This document shows, piece by piece, positions 1 to 5,679 of a stretch of 21,955 nucleotides of DNA. This DNA is from JBDRTU01 sp043823825. Its GTDB lineage: Bacteria; Patescibacteriota; Patescibacteriia; Veblenbacterales; UBA10138. Under the pieces are notes generated by a model, which worked only from the letters and a program-made list of their open reading frames with translations, was not told the origin of the DNA and ran no database searches. The position numbers and the translations under genes were made by a program. Position 1 is the stretch's first letter, and each line of letters opens with the position of its first letter. The stretch lies in NCBI GenBank assembly GCA_043823825.1, contig JBDRTU010000029.1, positions 1 through 21,955 of the forward strand, given 5' to 3'.

Positions 1-456
1 AGACAAAATAGGGAATTCGCTTTTACTAAGCTTATGGTTTGCGGGCTTTGTGGATCAGGTATAAGTGCTGAAGAAAAATACAAAACTTTGAGCGATGGTA
101 CTGCGGCTAAATACATCTACTACGGCTGCACCAGGGGCAAGGATCGTAACTGTAAGAATACCTACATACGAGAAGAGGAGCTTATTGAACAGTTATTGTT
201 GCTTGTTGATCGGTTGGATCTTAATGAGCTTGGTATACGCATGAAACTGGAGGCTGAAGCCAAGCGCTTCGGTAGATTTCAAAAAGCTATATCAGCAGCG
301 CGAGGACAAACAAAAGTAGATGTAACAGATGTTGACTTACGCGCTTACGCCAAGTATTTACTTAAAGAAGGTAGTGTTACAGAGAAGCGAGAATTGCTTA
401 TTAATCTCAAAAGTAAACTTATTTATAAAGATAAACAAATTAGTTTTGCGCAGTAG
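1..456 (+). CDS. Large serine recombinase, C-terminal part (5' truncated by the window)
   Basis: The frame is open from base 1 and reads into a stretch typical of the zinc beta-ribbon of large serine recombinases (resolvase/invertase superfamily): FTKLMVCGLCGSG, then YYGCTRGKDRNC, giving two Cys pairs that would bind zinc. A charged helical C-terminal tail follows. The catalytic serine domain and the recombinase domain must lie upstream. The internal ATG at 34 is not a real start. In this family the ribbon contacts DNA at the attachment site during integration or excision of phages and integrative elements, so an element boundary is likely near, but no att core is visible here. A short hairpin follows the stop. 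The family call is fairly sure; the element type is unknown. Confidence 0.8.
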   Translation, partial: RQNREFAFTKLMVCGLCGSGISAEEKYKTLSDGTAAKYIYYGCTRGKDRNCKNTYIREEELIEQLLLLVDRLDLNELGIRMKLEAEAKRFGRFQKAISAARGQTKVDVTDVDLRAYAKYLLKEGSVTEKRELLINLKSKLIYKDKQISFAQ

Positions 457-472
457 CGTGGATACATTGAGT

Positions 473-503
473 TGGAGTCTAATTTACTTAACTCCACATT
501 TTT
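473..503 (+). terminator. Possible weak terminator after the recombinase gene
   Basis: TGGAGT (473-478) and ACTCCA (491-496) form a 6-bp stem with a 12-nt loop, followed by a short T-rich run. It lies about 17 nt past the recombinase stop. The stem is short, so the call is weak. Confidence 0.3.
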
Positions 504-646
504 GGTGATTTTGGTATATACTTAAAGTGGTTGGTTAATTTCCAAATAAATACTTATAGAAAGTCGCTTGTCATTAATTTATAGTCTAAGATTTGTAAGT
601 TTATCGATAAATAGTTTAATTATAAGCTGCGTGTAATGATTAATAT

Positions 647-1576
647 ATGAAATTATCAAAATACATTCTTGTGACTGTTTTTCTACTCATAGTTTTAGCG
701 CCTGTTATTCCAGTATTTGCTTTGAGTCAGTTTGATCCGGGTGGTCAATATAATCCACTCTATTTTAAAGAGGTGTCTACTAATGAGTCAAAGATAAGTG
801 ATTTAAAATCACAATATGGGGTTACCGCGTATAATGACTGCTATAGACAAAGTGGTGCGATTGGAAAGGATACAAGCGACCCGTCAGTACTGCGTAGCTA
901 CCTAAGTTGGATAGAGTATTGTCTTGAAAAAAAGATAACCCAAGGACAGAATAACCAACAGCAAGATACTTGTGCTAGTGGGTATGAATGGAATAGTAAC
1001 AAAACTAGTTGTGTTAAGATTGTAGTTTGTCCACCCAATTCATATATTGATCCGTTTTGGGAAAGTAAAGGTTTGCGTACATGCAAATGTATTAGTGGTT
1101 TCGTTTTGCAAGATGGGCAGTGTATTACGAATACAGCTTATTGTCAGCAACTTTACGGCGCACATTCTGTAGCGCAAAAAGACCAATATCAACAAGATAG
1201 TTGTGGTTGTGAAAGTGGCTATCGATTAAACCTTTCTAGTGACAAGCAATTAGTAGGGTGTATTAAAGTTGCGTCAAATACATCATTAGAACCATCGAAT
1301 TCAGTAAGTCAGATAGAGCCAGAAACTAACTCACAGATCAATCCACCTAAAATACTAATAGATAATTCGCAAGAAAACTTAATAACCGAATTTAATGATG
1401 TGCCAATAGAACCATTGATACCGCCAATAGAATTAGGAAAAAAGCAAGATTTAGTTATAGAGAATGTAACGGGGCTAGCCAATAGTTTATCATATCAACC
1501 AAAGAGTCTGTTTAAAGAGTCACAGTCGTTATTTGGATTAATATACAATTTCTTTTTGTTATTATTTAAAAAATAA
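647..1576 (+). CDS. Secreted Cys-rich protein of unknown function
   Basis: This 309-residue protein begins with a clear signal peptide: KLSK, a hydrophobic core to about residue 25, then an Ala-type cleavage region (PVFALS). The middle, about residues 105-210, is Cys-rich with repeated patterns of the type C-x-SGY-x-C and C-x-C-x-SGF, reminiscent of EGF-like disulfide modules in exported proteins. A polar Ser/Asn/Pro-rich linker follows. The C-terminus (about 290-309) is a short hydrophobic stretch ending in Lys-Lys, which could anchor it in the membrane. The next gene starts 5 nt after the stop, so the two are probably co-transcribed. I do not recognise a family beyond the EGF-like look. It lies just after a recombinase and could belong to an integrated element. 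Confidence 0.7.
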   Translation: MKLSKYILVTVFLLIVLAPVIPVFALSQFDPGGQYNPLYFKEVSTNESKISDLKSQYGVTAYNDCYRQSGAIGKDTSDPSVLRSYLSWIEYCLEKKITQGQNNQQQDTCASGYEWNSNKTSCVKIVVCPPNSYIDPFWESKGLRTCKCISGFVLQDGQCITNTAYCQQLYGAHSVAQKDQYQQDSCGCESGYRLNLSSDKQLVGCIKVASNTSLEPSNSVSQIEPETNSQINPPKILIDNSQENLITEFNDVPIEPLIPPIELGKKQDLVIENVTGLANSLSYQPKSLFKESQSLFGLIYNFFLLLFKK

Positions 1577-1581
1577 CGCTT

Positions 1582-2181
1582 ATGTATTGTTCAAATTGTG
1601 GTTACCAAGTAACTGATAGGCAAAAGTTTTGCATCAATTGCGGAAACTCTTTAGGCCAGATGAAAAATTTGATTTACAATTCCCAAACAGTAGTATCAAA
1701 GCAAAAAACTTCGGTAACGAATAAGATTATGGTACTTGCCAATACCGTTATTCATCTGCCGTTTATTGAAAAGTTACGCAATAAGTTTCAAAAATCTTCA
1801 CCATCAAATTTGCCGCTTGTCGATATACCTATGGGATGGTTTAGATTTTATACTTATTTTAGTCTTCCCTTCGGTTTTCTTGTCGGTTTGATAATAATAT
1901 TAAATCTCGGCGGTTTTGAGGCATTCTTTATGTCTGTAAATATTATTATTCTAGGGGTGCTGTTTTATGGTCTATATCGTCGTAAACTTTGGGCATGGTA
2001 CTTAAATTTCCTTATCATTGTTATAGAAGGCTCTTCGAAAGCTTTTTATATTACAAGGAGGGGTGCAGTTGATTATGATTTTACTGATGGGGTAGCGTGG
2101 GTGATTTTTATTATTGCTACGTTGGCTTGGATTATTCCAAACTGGATATATTTTAATAAAAGAAAACATTTGTTTGTTTAA
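1582..2181 (+). CDS. Zinc-ribbon membrane protein of unknown function
   Basis: The 199-residue protein starts with a textbook zinc ribbon (MYCSNCGYQV, then FCINCGNSLG), two CxxC knuckles within the first 25 residues. A polar linker of about 60 residues follows, then four hydrophobic segments (about residues 88-110, 114-131, 134-150 and 168-188) and a basic tail (NKRKHLF). Such zinc-ribbon-plus-membrane proteins are common and mostly uncharacterised. The ATG lies 5 nt after the preceding secreted-protein gene, which suggests one transcript. A hairpin after the stop probably ends transcription. The function cannot be told from sequence. Confidence 0.7.
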   Translation: MYCSNCGYQVTDRQKFCINCGNSLGQMKNLIYNSQTVVSKQKTSVTNKIMVLANTVIHLPFIEKLRNKFQKSSPSNLPLVDIPMGWFRFYTYFSLPFGFLVGLIIILNLGGFEAFFMSVNIIILGVLFYGLYRRKLWAWYLNFLIIVIEGSSKAFYITRRGAVDYDFTDGVAWVIFIIATLAWIIPNWIYFNKRKHLFV

Positions 2182-2189
2182 TATAGGAT

Positions 2190-2226
2190 AAATGGTTGTT
2201 GGATGTCTAACACCATTTAATTTTGT
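2190..2226. terminator. Probable bidirectional terminator between convergent genes
   Basis: AAATGGT (2190-2196) pairs with ACCATTT (2212-2218), extended by GTT/AAC across a one-base bulge. T-rich sequence follows on the plus strand. It sits between the ends of the zinc-ribbon gene (plus) and the DarT-like gene (minus), where a shared terminator is expected. Confidence 0.5.
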
Positions 2227-2232
2227 ATTCAG

Positions 2233-2772
2233 TCAATACGTTTTTAGAAAAGGCTCAATAGCTATTATGTCATTAGTTGAAATTTGTCCATTGACTAAAA
2301 TTTCCGCACCTAAATTTAGACGATACTCATTGTCTATTCGACATCTATCGTAATCGATTGGATAACGAAAATATTCAAGCTTGATAAGGTGGAAACCATT
2401 TAGTCCCGAACTGACTTTTTTGTCTTTGCACCACAAATCCTTGTTAGAAAACACTATACCTGGGTAGCGCAGCACATCGAGGTTTACGAGCACTATTATA
2501 GTATCCTTGTCTTGCCTAATACGTTGATCCTCGCGCGTAAGTTTAAGCTGTACGTAGTCTTCAAACTCTTCATCTGATTTTTTCTGCCATTCTAAATCAG
2601 CTTCCCGAGCAAGCGTGGAAAATGGGATACCAGCGTCACGTAATCGGCGCCGGCTTAAAAGGCCGTGCTTTTTGATAGATTCAGCATTACTTCTGCAGGT
2701 GAAATGATAGAATACCTTTATACCTGTACTCTTGAGTTCTGCAACTATTTTTTTCCATTCACTGTTCTGCAT
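2233..2772 (-). CDS. DarT-like (DUF4433-type) DNA ADP-ribosyltransferase, solitary
   Basis: The 179-residue protein opens with VFYHFTCRSNAESIKKHGLL (residues 20-39), close to the NAD-binding signature of the DarT family (Y-H-F/I-T, N, I, xx-GLL). Further features fit: FEDYVQ near residue 70, IVFSNKDL in the middle, and GAEILVNGQIS near residue 155, whose Glu is at the place of the DarT catalytic glutamate. Family members ADP-ribosylate thymidine in single-stranded DNA and are toxic unless the macrodomain antitoxin DarG reverses it. No darG-like gene is next to it: upstream on its strand are tRNA-Ser and a GIY-YIG gene, downstream a convergent membrane-protein gene. It may be an orphan toxin, a phage-defence ART, or inactive. 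The family call is from motifs only. Confidence 0.6.
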   Translation of the reverse strand: MQNSEWKKIVAELKSTGIKVFYHFTCRSNAESIKKHGLLSRRRLRDAGIPFSTLAREADLEWQKKSDEEFEDYVQLKLTREDQRIRQDKDTIIVLVNLDVLRYPGIVFSNKDLWCKDKKVSSGLNGFHLIKLEYFRYPIDYDRCRIDNEYRLNLGAEILVNGQISTNDIIAIEPFLKTY

Positions 2773-2828
2773 GATTTAAAATACCACATTTAATAGTACT
2801 CGGGTCGCATCCGATAACAAAAAGTCCT

Positions 2829-2917
2829 GGCGGAGAGAGTGGGATTCGAACCCACGAGACCCCTTCCGGAGTCACAGGTTAGCAACCTGTTGCCTTAAAC
2901 CACTCGGCCACCTCTCC
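2829..2917 (-). tRNA. tRNA-Ser (anticodon GCT), CCA encoded
   Basis: Read on the minus strand, the 5' acceptor strand GGAGAGG pairs with the 3' strand before discriminator G and an encoded CCA (2829-2831). The D-arm, an anticodon loop TTGCTAA with anticodon GCT, a long class-II variable arm (GACTCCGGAAGGGGTC) and the T-loop GGTTCGAATCC are all present. The long variable arm plus anticodon identify serine, reading AGC/AGU codons. A partial copy of its 5' part lies about 255 nt upstream, beyond a GIY-YIG gene. Confidence 0.95.
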
Positions 2918-2922
2918 ATCAT

Positions 2923-3165
2923 CTAAATTTTGATAAGTTTTTTGATTTGTTCTCTTCTAAAACCCTTTTTCCATTCATTTTCCATTTTTATACTCTCTTT
3001 TAAATTGTTGCAAGTTTTATATCCCAGTAGCGTAAGAGGTCGTCGTGATCTAGTAGAAACTACTCGTCCTGCATTATGCTTCAAGAATCGTCTCTTGATG
3101 TTATTCGTTCTACCTATATAGATTCCTTTATCCTTTTCACTTTTGAGAAAGTAGATATAGAACAT
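2923..3165 (-). CDS. Single-domain GIY-YIG nuclease
   Basis: This 80-residue protein is a bare GIY-YIG domain: FYIYFLKS (the GIY strand), GIYIGRTNNIKRRFLKHN (YIG motif, catalytic Arg region and helix), and the Glu of KMENEWKKG, which should bind the metal. Its length matches the free-standing UPF0213/YhbQ-like proteins, with no DNA-targeting domain added. The ATG is the natural start since GIY-YIG begins within the first five residues. The gene sits in the 254-bp gap between intact tRNA-Ser(GCT) downstream and a broken copy of the same tRNA's 5' part upstream, all in the same orientation. That suggests it came in with an insertion at the tRNA. Family members include homing-type and housekeeping nucleases, and which applies here is unclear. 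Confidence 0.85.
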   Translation of the reverse strand: MFYIYFLKSEKDKGIYIGRTNNIKRRFLKHNAGRVVSTRSRRPLTLLGYKTCNNLKESIKMENEWKKGFRREQIKKLIKI

Positions 3166-3171
3166 ATTATA

Positions 3172-3240
3172 GTTGCCTTAAACCCCTGCCTGCCGGCACC
3201 TGTCTACCGTCAGGTAGAGGCAGGACTCAGCCACCTCTCC
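3172..3240 (-). pseudogene. Fragment of tRNA-Ser(GCT) 5' part, split by a 40-bp palindromic insert
   Basis: Bases 3225-3240 match 2902-2917 (5' acceptor and D-stem of the intact tRNA) at 15 of 16 positions, and 3172-3184 match 2889-2901 (D-loop onward) exactly over 13 bases. Joined, they reproduce about the first 29 nt of tRNA-Ser(GCT). Between them is a 40-bp palindromic element. The match stops before the anticodon stem, so no functional tRNA is possible. Confidence 0.8.
3185..3224. repeat. 40-bp palindromic element inserted in the tRNA fragment
   Basis: The ends CCTGCCT (from 3185) and AGGCAGG (to 3224) are inverted copies, and the inside holds nested inverted pairs such as TCTACC/GGTAGA and ACCTG/CAGGT. 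It interrupts the tRNA fragment exactly, with the fragment continuing on both sides. The look is that of a small dispersed palindromic (REP/MITE-like) element; no coding capacity. Confidence 0.75.
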
Positions 3241-3249
3241 AAAAAATTT

Positions 3250-3269
3250 AAAAATCAAAATGAAAAATT
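3250..3269. repeat. 20-bp A-rich repeat, second copy at 19084-19103
   Basis: aaaaatcaaaatgaaaaatt is found here and again at 19084. It lies just outside the tRNA-Ser(GCT) fragment here, and directly before the start codon of the minus-strand gene at 19073 in the other place. Low complexity, but identical over 20 bases. Confidence 0.5.
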
Positions 3270-3302
3270 TTTTTCTAACTCACTTATTCTTAAGTTGAGT
3301 AT

Positions 3303-3408
3303 ATCACAGAGCGGAGGGGGTGGGATTCGAACCCACGGTGACATTTCTGCCACAACAGTTTTCAAGACTGTCCGGTTAAACCACTCTCGCACCCCTCCGC
3401 TCTGTGAT
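3303..3408. repeat. 17-bp perfect inverted repeat bracketing tRNA-Ser(TGA)
   Basis: Bases 3303-3319 and 3392-3408 are exact reverse complements. The inner 7 bp are the tRNA acceptor stem. The outer 10 bp (ATCACAGAGC against GCTCTGTGAT) extend it through the discriminator into leader and trailer, so the pre-tRNA ends can pair well beyond the mature tRNA. Confidence 0.8.
3312..3398 (-). tRNA. tRNA-Ser (anticodon TGA)
   Basis: On the minus strand GGAGGGG pairs with CCCCTCC as a perfect 7-bp acceptor stem. The anticodon arm ACAGT-CTTGAAA-ACTGT gives anticodon TGA, a long class-II variable arm follows, then the T-loop GGTTCGAATCC and discriminator G. It reads UCN-type serine codons. Unlike the neighbouring tRNA-Ser(GCT), CCA is not encoded (CTC follows the discriminator), so CCA must be added after transcription. 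Its 40-nt leader and 5' half are duplicated 142 bp upstream. Confidence 0.95.
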
Positions 3409-3438
3409 TCTCACTATTATTACTAAAAGTTTTTCCGC
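3363..3438 (-). repeat. 76-bp direct repeat, copy 1 (5' half and leader of tRNA-Ser(TGA))
   Basis: Identical base for base to 3505-3580. On the minus strand it covers 40 nt of leader and the first 36 nt of the tRNA, ending inside the anticodon loop. Confidence 0.95.
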
Positions 3439-3504
3439 CTTCGTCCGTCCTAGGGCGGACTTCGGCGGATCCGCCGTAATTATTTTTTAAATAATGGAGG
3501 CGGA
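3434..3504. repeat. Palindrome-rich spacer between the two tRNA-Ser(TGA) copies
   Basis: The segment is bounded by TCCGCC (3434) and GGCGGA (to 3504). Inside are an imperfect hairpin with arms GTCCG and CGGAC (3443-3460), the perfect 14-bp palindrome CGGCGGATCCGCCG (3463-3476), and an AT palindrome ATTATTTTTTAAATAAT-like stretch near 3479-3495. It resembles a small dispersed palindromic element; no gene. Confidence 0.65.
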
Positions 3505-3580
3505 CAAGACTGTCCGGTTAAACCACTCTCGCACCCCTCCGCTCTGTGATTCTCACTATTATTACTAAAAGTTTTTCCGC
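3505..3580 (-). pseudogene. 5' half of tRNA-Ser(TGA) with its leader, duplicated (76-bp direct repeat, copy 2)
   Basis: This is an exact copy of 3363-3438. On the minus strand, 3580-3541 is leader and 3540-3505 is tRNA nucleotides 1 to about 36. The homology stops in the anticodon loop after CTTG, then the palindromic spacer begins. It cannot make a tRNA. The breakpoint in the anticodon loop is a place often used by tRNA-targeting integrases. Confidence 0.85.
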
Positions 3581-3643
3581 GCCAACTATAATGTAAAAAG
3601 CTCAATTAAGTGTAGCTGAAAATCTTAATTTGTCAACCGTTTG

Positions 3644-4768
3644 TCAGCCGGCCCACTGCCAAGAAACAAAATTAATTATCCCCCAAACAAGCCATGGTAG
3701 GCAAATTATTACATATGACCAATATGCCCTGCTATTTTTAATTAAACCTATAACTAAAAATACCGGAATAATTACTAGGACGAAACGCGGAAAGCTGGTT
3801 AATGAATTGGTGAAAAGTGGTGGCAAGATACTTAAAATAGTAAATACCCCAAATCCTTTGTTTATTTTGGTTATGGCTGGTAAAAGAATTATTATAAAAA
3901 ACAAGGCGGCTAGCTCTCCTAAATGTATACTCCATAAATTACCAAAGTTTATGATATTTTCCCAGTAGGCTTTAAGCATAGGCAAAGGCCAAGCTAATGA
4001 CCTACCAGCCAAACTCTGTGCGTTAAACCAGGTTAAAGGATCGCCCGTTTGTTGCCAAAGATAAAGAGAAAAAATTATTATCCCCAAAGGCGGCAATAGT
4101 GCCAGAGGCAATACTTGTGACCATTTTTTATTTTTTTCCCCTTGCCACCACAGAGTAAATAAAGTGGGCCATAAAGCTATACCCAAAGGTCTGGTGGCAC
4201 TGGCTACCAAGGCCATAATAGAGGCACCAGTCCATTTAGTTTTGTAAGCTAACCAAAAGGTTAGAGCGGTAAATAATATAAAAGTTGATTCGCTGTAAGC
4301 AGCTGCCAAAAATAAAGAGGCTGGCCAAACAAGTAGGGCAATTAAACTAAGTCGGGCTGTTTTTTTAGAAAAAACCTCTATTAACCAACGATAAATAACT
4401 AGACAACTAGCTAAAGTAACTATATTACTAGCCAATACACCGGCGGCTAATCGTGAGATGGGTAGCATAATCCACACAAATTTCCACCACAAAGCATAAA
4501 CTGGAAAGAAAGTAACATTAGACATTATTCCTTCGCGCAATTGGTAACCGTAAGTCAAGATTGCGGAATACCAGCCAGTATCCCATTTAGCCCACATGGG
4601 TGGGAAAGGGTCATTCGACCAAGGTTTAGGAAGATAGTCTATTTGACTTAAAGCAATCCTACCAATTAATTCCACCAAGACTCTCCAAATTAAAAAAATG
4701 ACCAACGGTTCTATCCACCAATGTTTATTTACAAGATTTTGAATCTGATTAATAATAAAATAATTCAT
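3644..4768 (-). CDS. PIG-V-like membrane mannosyltransferase (GT-C fold)
   Basis: This polytopic membrane protein of about 374 residues has roughly ten hydrophobic segments. Near residue 60 it has WAKWDTGWYSAILTYGY, the W-D-x-x-W-Y signature of the PIG-V/GT76 family. FFPVYALWW, then AAYSESTFILFTALTFW and ATRPLG, follow in the order usual for these enzymes. They transfer a sugar from a lipid-linked donor such as dolichyl- or polyprenyl-phosphate mannose on the outer membrane face, which suggests a role in cell-surface glycan or glycoprotein assembly. An in-frame ATG at 4786 would overlap comF; the ATG at 4768 is chosen because it starts 1 nt after the comF stop and has GGA upstream. The two genes are thus probably translationally coupled. 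The actual sugar and acceptor are not known. Confidence 0.75.
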   Translation of the reverse strand: MNYFIINQIQNLVNKHWWIEPLVIFLIWRVLVELIGRIALSQIDYLPKPWSNDPFPPMWAKWDTGWYSAILTYGYQLREGIMSNVTFFPVYALWWKFVWIMLPISRLAAGVLASNIVTLASCLVIYRWLIEVFSKKTARLSLIALLVWPASLFLAAAYSESTFILFTALTFWLAYKTKWTGASIMALVASATRPLGIALWPTLFTLWWQGEKNKKWSQVLPLALLPPLGIIIFSLYLWQQTGDPLTWFNAQSLAGRSLAWPLPMLKAYWENIINFGNLWSIHLGELAALFFIIILLPAITKINKGFGVFTILSILPPLFTNSLTSFPRFVLVIIPVFLVIGLIKNSRAYWSYVIICLPWLVWGIINFVSWQWAG

Positions 4769-4769
4769 T

Positions 4770-5483
4770 TTATCCTTTGGCCACAACTAATCCCCAAACT
4801 TCATGGGTGCCAGCCGTCTTTAATATTTTAGCGCACTCTTCCATAGTAGAACCCGAAGTATAAACATCATCAACTAAAATAATTGTTTTCCCACTTAATT
4901 CTGCTTCTGGTTTAAGTTTAAAAGCGCCTACAACATTATCGCGGCGTTGGTTATTTTTTAAATCAACCTGCGCTTTACGGAAAGTTGTTCTCCGTAGATA
5001 ATAATCAAGCGGTAAGTTTACTTGCTTGCTTACTAATTTAGCAATTAATTCTGCTTGATTAAAACCGCGTATTCTTTGTCGTTTGGCAGTTAATGGTACT
5101 GGAGTTAAAATCCATTCCCAGCGGGGAGTAGGGTGCCAGGCCGGGGGCAGGGCAAAAGTTTGTAAAGTAATAGTTAAAATATCAGCTAGGCGTGGCGCTA
5201 CTTCAGTTATACCTTGATATTTTAAACCATGAATTATAGCGCGTACGGTTGGCTGGCTATATGGTTGGCTTACCCACAAGCCGGTTAAAAAGTGTCCGGA
5301 TTGGCAAGTATCACAAAATTTTCCCAGGATTGATGGTTTAGCGCAATCAGGGCAGTAAAGCGAACGTGAAAATGTTAAATCCAACCAGCACTTATCACAA
5401 CACCAACCTCGCCCGTCTTGTTTACAAGCAAGGCAGAAACAGGGGAAGAGAGCATCTAAAAAAATATTCCAAAGACGTGTCAG
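4770..5483 (-). CDS. comF: ComF family phosphoribosyltransferase-like protein; start uncertain
   Basis: The C-terminal part is a type I phosphoribosyltransferase fold: ILTPVPL, RGFNQAELIAK, and the PRPP loop TIILVDDVYTSGST near the end. An N-terminal zinc finger is coded upstream of the first canonical start: FPCFCLACKQDGRGWCCDKC is read from 5447 to 5388, then YCPDC and KFCDTC give a second finger. ComF proteins begin just this way (LFP, then CxxC), so the gene must start well before the TTG at 5384. No ATG, GTG or TTG exists in this frame between 5384 and the upstream stop at 5544-5546. I give the CTG at 5483 as a plausible start (237 residues, normal length); ATT codons at 5465 and 5522 are alternatives. 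ComF takes part in DNA uptake in competent bacteria. Confidence 0.8.
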   Translation of the reverse strand: MTRLWNIFLDALFPCFCLACKQDGRGWCCDKCWLDLTFSRSLYCPDCAKPSILGKFCDTCQSGHFLTGLWVSQPYSQPTVRAIIHGLKYQGITEVAPRLADILTITLQTFALPPAWHPTPRWEWILTPVPLTAKRQRIRGFNQAELIAKLVSKQVNLPLDYYLRRTTFRKAQVDLKNNQRRDNVVGAFKLKPEAELSGKTIILVDDVYTSGSTMEECAKILKTAGTHEVWGLVVAKG

Positions 5484-5533
5484 TCTGGCATGGAGCTCTT
5501 TAGTAGTATTGTTTAAACTAATAAACAGATTTT

Positions 5534-5649
5534 TTAATCCTAATTACTAAATTTTAAATCCTAAACAATACCAAAGCTTTAATGTTAAATGTTTTGGAAT
5601 TTTGAAATTATAATTTGTTTAGTATTTAGATATTCGGATTTCGGATTTG
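5534..5649. repeat. Inward-facing pair of degenerate heptamer arrays (consensus TAAATCC)
   Basis: On the plus strand 5534-5582 divides in perfect 7-nt register: TTAATCC, TAATTAC, TAAATTT, TAAATCC, TAAACAA, TACCAAA, GCTTTAA. On the minus strand 5649-5580 gives CAAATCC, GAAATCC, GAATATC, TAAATAC, TAAACAA, ATTATAA, TTTCAAA, ATTCCAA, AACATTT, AACATTA. The two arrays point at each other. The stretch lies between the PHP gene and comF and is otherwise gene-free. Confidence 0.6.
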
Positions 5650-5654
5650 GCTAT

Positions 5655-5674
5655 ATTACTCCACCACTATCTCT
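5655..5674 (-). repeat. 20-bp copy of the clpC 3' end
   Basis: On the minus strand this reads agagatagtggtggagtaat, identical to the last codons and stop of clpC (6616-6597). It lies 5 bp beyond the stop of the PHP gene, so that gene is bracketed by two direct copies of the clpC terminus. Confidence 0.85.
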
Positions 5675-5679
5675 ATAAT

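Noticed and set aside
3076..3426. Plus-strand open frame of 116 codons
   Set aside because: It runs antisense through the GIY-YIG 5' end, the tRNA fragment and tRNA-Ser(TGA). The stretch GGGIRTHG comes from reading the complement of a tRNA, a common false gene.
3630..3968. Plus-strand frame of 112 codons
   Set aside because: Antisense to the membrane mannosyltransferase, which has a full set of membrane segments and the WDxxWY motif.
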